The notes below the pieces were generated by a model. It had not been told where the DNA came from. It searched no databases and was given only the letters and a program-made list of their open reading frames with translations. Of a DNA stretch of 8,215 nt, positions 6,030 to 8,215 are shown piece after piece. The position numbers were made by a program, and so were the translations under genes. This DNA comes from Bacillota bacterium (GTDB lineage Bacteria > Bacillota > Sulfobacillia > Sulfobacillales > Sulfobacillaceae), in NCBI GenBank assembly GCA_021820675.1, contig JAKADI010000032.1, positions 1-8,215 of the forward strand. Reading direction: 5' to 3'. Every line of letters starts with the position of its first letter. Position 1 is the first letter of the stretch.

Positions 6030-6058
6030 TTGGTATGTCAGGGATAACCTGGTATACT
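6030..6058 (+). promoter_or_regulatory. Sigma-A-type promoter P2 of mazG with extended -10
   Basis: TTGGTA (6030-6035, four of six) is followed by a 17-nt spacer and TATACT (6053-6058, five of six). TG at 6050-6051 makes an extended -10 (TGGTATACT). Transcription would begin near 6065, giving a leader of about 27 nt. An imperfect dyad, TATGTCAGG with CCTGGTATA, spans 6034-6056 and fills the spacer, so it could bind a repressor (inference). Confidence 0.6.
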
Positions 6059-6091
6059 GAGATATCGCCTTGAGGAAAGGAGCCTGGAACG

Positions 6092-6943
6092 TTGTCCGAG
6101 TGGACATTTCACCCGTCCGACGACGCGGAAGACCATTTCTTCATCGAAGGTCCCTTTAGGGGAGAAGATCTGTACGCCCACTTTGGTGATTATTTCCCCG
6201 GGAATTCCCGAGCGGTTCTTTATCCTTACCAGGGAACCCCGGCAGAAATGGATTGGAAAGACCTCAGGGAGATTCAGTTACGAGAAAAAGACCGTCTAAG
6301 GCTACCGGGCAATCCAACCTCCATTGGTCCTTTAGAACATGTTCTATCGCGTTTGTTAGCGGCGGACGGTTGTCCATGGGACCGGGAACAGACGCCTTTG
6401 TCCCTGTTGCGTTATCTACTGGATGAAAGTTATGAAGCCGGTGAGGCCCTAGTCGCCGGAGATGAGGCGGGATTGGCAGACGAATTGGGCGACGTGTTGC
6501 TGCAAATTGTCTTTCAAAGTGCCATAGCTGAATCGTTCTCGCTGGCGACGGTCGTCAACCATCAAATTGCCAAACTGATGAGACGGCATCCGCATGTCTT
6601 TTTTGAAAAGGTTACGACCACAAAGGCGGACATTGCCAAGCAGTGGGAGCAATTAAAAGCATTGGATCCGCCCCGAACATATTTGGCCGAGTGGGTCTAT
6701 CCTAGTTTAGTGTGGGCCAGGCGACTCGGTAAACGGGGAATAGTGCCGTCTACAAACATTTTTACGGCCGTATCCGAACTGCTTGAGGTATATATTGGAA
6801 ATGATGGGGGAAAACTGGAGGAAACGTTGGCTGATGCGGCCTGGGCCGTTGCCGACGTAAGTCGTCAGCATCATCAGGATGCCGAATGGTCCTTGTGGAC
6901 GCGGCTGGCGTTTTTCAGTCAAGCGGACAACAATTTTTCTTAA
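6092..6943 (+). CDS. mazG: MazG-family nucleoside triphosphate pyrophosphohydrolase, shortened YabN homologue
   Basis: This 283-residue protein is the positional counterpart of B. subtilis YabN (about 490 residues: tetrapyrrole-methylase domain plus MazG). MazG proteins hydrolyse NTPs/dNTPs to monophosphate and pyrophosphate in the cytoplasm. The MazG domain spans about 78-195: CPWDREQTPLSLLRYLLDES, metal ligands Asp111-Glu112 and Glu115 (DExxE where EExxE is usual), Glu131 and Asp134 in DELGDVLLQIVFQ, then RRHPHVF (165-171). The second half (200-270, YPSLVWARRLG, then VSELLEV and EETLADAAWAVAD) follows the C-terminal MazG repeat but lacks its acidic motifs. Residues 1-75 contain no methylase SAM/substrate loops; YFPGNSRAVLYPYQGTP and LREIQLREKDRL resemble only the tail of that domain. 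The TTG start is set by AAAGGAG (6076-6082) 9 nt upstream. Its own promoters precede it. Family assignment is firm; the substrate is unknown. Confidence 0.9.
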   Translation: MSEWTFHPSDDAEDHFFIEGPFRGEDLYAHFGDYFPGNSRAVLYPYQGTPAEMDWKDLREIQLREKDRLRLPGNPTSIGPLEHVLSRLLAADGCPWDREQTPLSLLRYLLDESYEAGEALVAGDEAGLADELGDVLLQIVFQSAIAESFSLATVVNHQIAKLMRRHPHVFFEKVTTTKADIAKQWEQLKALDPPRTYLAEWVYPSLVWARRLGKRGIVPSTNIFTAVSELLEVYIGNDGGKLEETLADAAWAVADVSRQHHQDAEWSLWTRLAFFSQADNNFS

Positions 6944-7027
6944 GCGAGACAGGATTTTTTCTCTTTTTGGCGAATAACGAGCATGAGTCTTATGTGAAGT
7001 TTAGAGAATGATCAGGAGGGATGGTAG

Positions 7028-7303
7028 TTGAACAAAGCCGATTTAGTCTCTAGCGTTGCGGAACGCTCTGGGATGAGCAAGAAGGATGCCGAACGTGCGG
7101 TAAACGCCATGGTGGAGTCGATCGAAGAAGCCTTGACCAAAGGCGATAAGGTTTCATTGGTAGGGTTTGGGACCTTTGAAGTGCGCGAGCGAGCGGCCAG
7201 GATTGGGCGCAATCCCCGAACCGGCGACACGTTAGAAATTGCGGGAGGGAAAGTGCCTGCATTTAAAGCCGGCAAAGCTCTTAAAGAGTCTGTAGCCAAG
7301 TAA
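7028..7303 (+). CDS. hup: HU-family DNA-binding nucleoid protein
   Basis: This 91-residue protein is HU, a dimeric histone-like protein that bends and compacts DNA; its length is typical. It shows [20 protein letters not shown] (helical dimer part), [13 protein letters not shown] (44-58) and the arm motif [12 protein letters not shown] (60-71), whose Pro63 intercalates between base pairs in known HU/IHF structures, then [13 protein letters not shown]. The TTG start is fixed by AGGAGGG (7014-7020) 7 nt upstream; an ATG at 7021 is out of frame. In B. subtilis the HU gene (hbs) lies elsewhere, but in many clostridia it sits here beside rqcP (from memory). A strong terminator follows. No clear promoter was found in the 84 bp after mazG; TTGGCG (6967-6972) with TATGTG (6991-6996) is a poor candidate. 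Confidence 0.97.
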   Translation: MNKADLVSSVAERSGMSKKDAERAVNAMVESIEEALTKGDKVSLVGFGTFEVRERAARIGRNPRTGDTLEIAGGKVPAFKAGKALKESVAK

Positions 7304-7318
7304 GTTTCGGCCAGACGT

Positions 7319-7345
7319 AGCCCTGCTGCTCGCAGGGCTTTTTTT
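7319..7345 (+). terminator. Strong rho-independent terminator after hup
   Basis: AGCCCTGC (7319-7326) pairs perfectly with GCAGGGCT (7332-7339) around a TGCTC loop, followed by an uninterrupted T-run (7339-7345). It insulates the abundant HU transcript from the rqcP-yabP-yabQ group, whose start codon is only 38 nt further on. Confidence 0.95.
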
Positions 7346-7382
7346 GTGGTGCCAATACTTCATGAAAGGATGCGCGGGTTAT

Positions 7383-7622
7383 TTGAGAGTGGATAAGTTT
7401 CTAAAAGTCAGCCGTATTATTAAACGGAGGACAGTGGCCAAAGAGGTCTGCGACCTGGACCGTGTGCTGGTTAATGGAAAAATCGTCAAGGCGGGTCATG
7501 AGGTGCATATCGGCGATATGGTGGAAATTCAACTGCCTTCGGGAACCAGACGTGTCATCATCGAAAAAATCATGGAAAGCATCCCGGCGAATCGAGCCTC
7601 CGAATTGTTCCGCGAGGTCTAG
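7383..7622 (+). CDS. rqcP: RqcP/YabO, S4-domain ribosome quality-control factor
   Basis: This 79-residue protein is the YabO/RqcP family (86 in B. subtilis), a small S4-type RNA-binding protein. RqcP works with RqcH on stalled 50S subunits that still carry peptidyl-tRNA, promoting addition of alanine tails that mark the nascent chain for degradation. The S4 fold is plain: MRVDKFLKVSRIIKRRTVAK (1-20), then LVNGKIVKAGHEVHIGDMVEI (29-49). The basic KRR patch (14-16) is the expected RNA-contact surface. The start is taken at TTG 7383 because it gives the family opening (M-R-x-DKFLKVSR); upstream in-frame starts at 7344 and 7362 would add a tail that begins in the hup terminator. The ribosome site is ordinary to weak: AAAGGA (7365-7370) with 12-nt spacing. 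yabP follows after 54 bp. Confidence 0.93.
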   Translation: MRVDKFLKVSRIIKRRTVAKEVCDLDRVLVNGKIVKAGHEVHIGDMVEIQLPSGTRRVIIEKIMESIPANRASELFREV

Positions 7623-7676
7623 CTTGCAAATTTTAGGCATAGTCTTTGATGACACCGAAGAAAGCGGGGCTATGCC

Positions 7677-7961
7677 ATGGCGGATGACAAACGCGAAAAG
7701 ACGCGACCTCACTCGCTGACATTGATCAATCGGACGCAATTATCTATTGAAGGAGTTCAACATGTGGAGAATTTCGACGACGACGTTATTCTCCTATCCA
7801 CAGACCTCGGTATCTTAACCATTAAGGGGCATAACTTGCGGATCCACCAGCTCGACCTCGATTCAGGGAACTTTGTCGCCGAAGGCGATGTGGATTCTCT
7901 GACATATTCCCACAAAAAATTTGGGAAAGCCAACGGGACGTGGGCCAGGCTATGGCGCTAG
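7677..7961 (+). CDS. yabP: Sporulation protein YabP
   Basis: This 94-residue protein is YabP (about 100 residues in B. subtilis), a YabP/YqfC-family protein made in the mother cell during sporulation and required for normal spore formation; its biochemical role is not settled. The conserved core is visible: HSLTLINRTQLSIEGVQHVE (12-31), ILLSTDLGILTIKGHNLRIH (38-57), LDLDSGNFVAEGDVDSLTY (58-76), ending in a basic tail with WARLWR. It has no membrane segment. The ATG at 7677 has GGGG (7666-7669) 7 nt upstream. It is followed by yabQ after 10 bp, the order known in B. subtilis, where the pair is sigma-E controlled. I could not find a sigma-E promoter in the 54 bp before it: CATAGTCT at 7638 lacks a matching -35. 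Confidence 0.93.
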   Translation: MADDKREKTRPHSLTLINRTQLSIEGVQHVENFDDDVILLSTDLGILTIKGHNLRIHQLDLDSGNFVAEGDVDSLTYSHKKFGKANGTWARLWR

Positions 7962-7971
7962 GAGTGATGAG

Positions 7972-8215
7972 GTGATGATCTCTCCCCCGGCGACGGTTGT
8001 CGCCTGGCTCTTAACGGGCATGGGCCTAGGGTTATTTTCGACGATCTATGGAGCTTTTCGGAGTCAGTGGAATATCTGGGTTCCGATCGGACATTTGTTG
8101 GACTGGCTCTGGTTTGTGATAGCGGCTGTGGTGATCCTTGCCGTATATTTTTGGACGGACTGGGGGACGTTTCATGCATGGAGTCTTCTGGTCATTGCGC
8201 TAGGATATGAGTTGT
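7972..8215 (+). CDS. yabQ: Spore cortex biosynthesis protein YabQ, N-terminal part (cut by window end)
   Basis: The reading frame from GTG 7972 (or ATG 7975, the next codon) stays open to the window edge, giving 81 residues. AGGAG (7960-7964), overlapping the yabP stop, is 7 nt from the GTG and 10 nt from the ATG, so either start is possible. The protein is hydrophobic: a first span around ATVVAWLLTGMGLGLFSTIY, a loop with AFRSQWN, a second span WLWFVIAAVVILAVYFW, and the beginning of a third (WSLLVIALGYEL). This arrangement and the LLDWLWF region resemble the N-terminal half of YabQ, a mother-cell multi-pass membrane protein needed for cortex formation in B. subtilis. Position directly after yabP supports the call more than sequence alone, since YabQ is poorly conserved. 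The remaining part and probably divIC lie beyond the window. Confidence 0.85.
   Translation, partial: MMISPPATVVAWLLTGMGLGLFSTIYGAFRSQWNIWVPIGHLLDWLWFVIAAVVILAVYFWTDWGTFHAWSLLVIALGYEL

Noticed and set aside
6946..6967. Possible terminator after mazG (GAGA...TCTC followed by T-rich sequence)
   Set aside because: The stem is only 4 bp with a long T-rich loop; too weak to call.
7401..7739. 112-codon minus-strand frame opposite rqcP and yabP
   Set aside because: Antisense to two well-recognised genes, no ribosome site and no family resemblance.
1..8215. CRISPR array, tRNA/rRNA, insertion sequence, prophage or toxin-antitoxin signals
   Set aside because: No regularly spaced repeats, no tRNA-like folds, no transposase or integrase motifs; the MazG-type protein lies in a YabN context and has no MazE/MazF partner.

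Overview
The window carries the chromosomal sporulation/housekeeping cluster that Bacillus subtilis orders as mfd-spoVT-yabM-yabN-yabO-yabP-yabQ, so the source is an endospore-forming Firmicute. The base composition is balanced, TTG starts are frequent (spoVT, mazG, hup, rqcP), and HU sits beside rqcP/yabP/yabQ. This would fit a clostridial or Sulfobacillus-like lineage; that placement is inference and was not tested by any search.

Layout. Positions 2-472 hold the 3' end of mfd (transcription-repair coupling factor). It overlaps a lipoprotein of the parvulin/PrsA/SurA type (450-1367). Next comes spoVT (1472-2026), preceded by an excellent forespore sigma-G-type promoter and followed by a hairpin terminator. 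Two genes absent from the B. subtilis version of the locus then interrupt the cluster: a membrane-anchored protein of unknown function on the minus strand (2126-2704), and a glutamate-1-semialdehyde aminomutase (3079-4374) of the GsaB/HemL2 type, which has a long structured leader and its own terminator. The cluster resumes with a SpoVB/YabM-type MOP flippase (4500-6011), a MazG-family protein with its own tandem promoters (6092-6943), HU (7028-7303) with a strong terminator, then rqcP/yabO (7383-7622), yabP (7677-7961) and the start of yabQ (7972 to the window edge). divIC would be expected next, outside the window.

How the genes work together. SpoVT, YabP, YabQ and the flippase serve spore development: forespore gene control, coat and cortex assembly, and possibly transport of a lipid-linked precursor. 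Mfd, MazG, HU and RqcP are genome, nucleotide-pool, nucleoid and ribosome-rescue housekeeping functions. HemL feeds tetrapyrrole synthesis and appears to be a separate transcription unit.

Most unusual points: the parvulin-type lipoprotein lacks both histidines expected in the parvulin active site; the MazG protein has lost nearly all of the N-terminal methylase domain of YabN and its second MazG half is degenerate; an unrecognised extracytoplasmic protein is inserted on the opposite strand; and the aminomutase leader carries two hairpins and a perfect palindrome. I found no mobile element, CRISPR array, tRNA or rRNA, and no clearly new multi-gene system.
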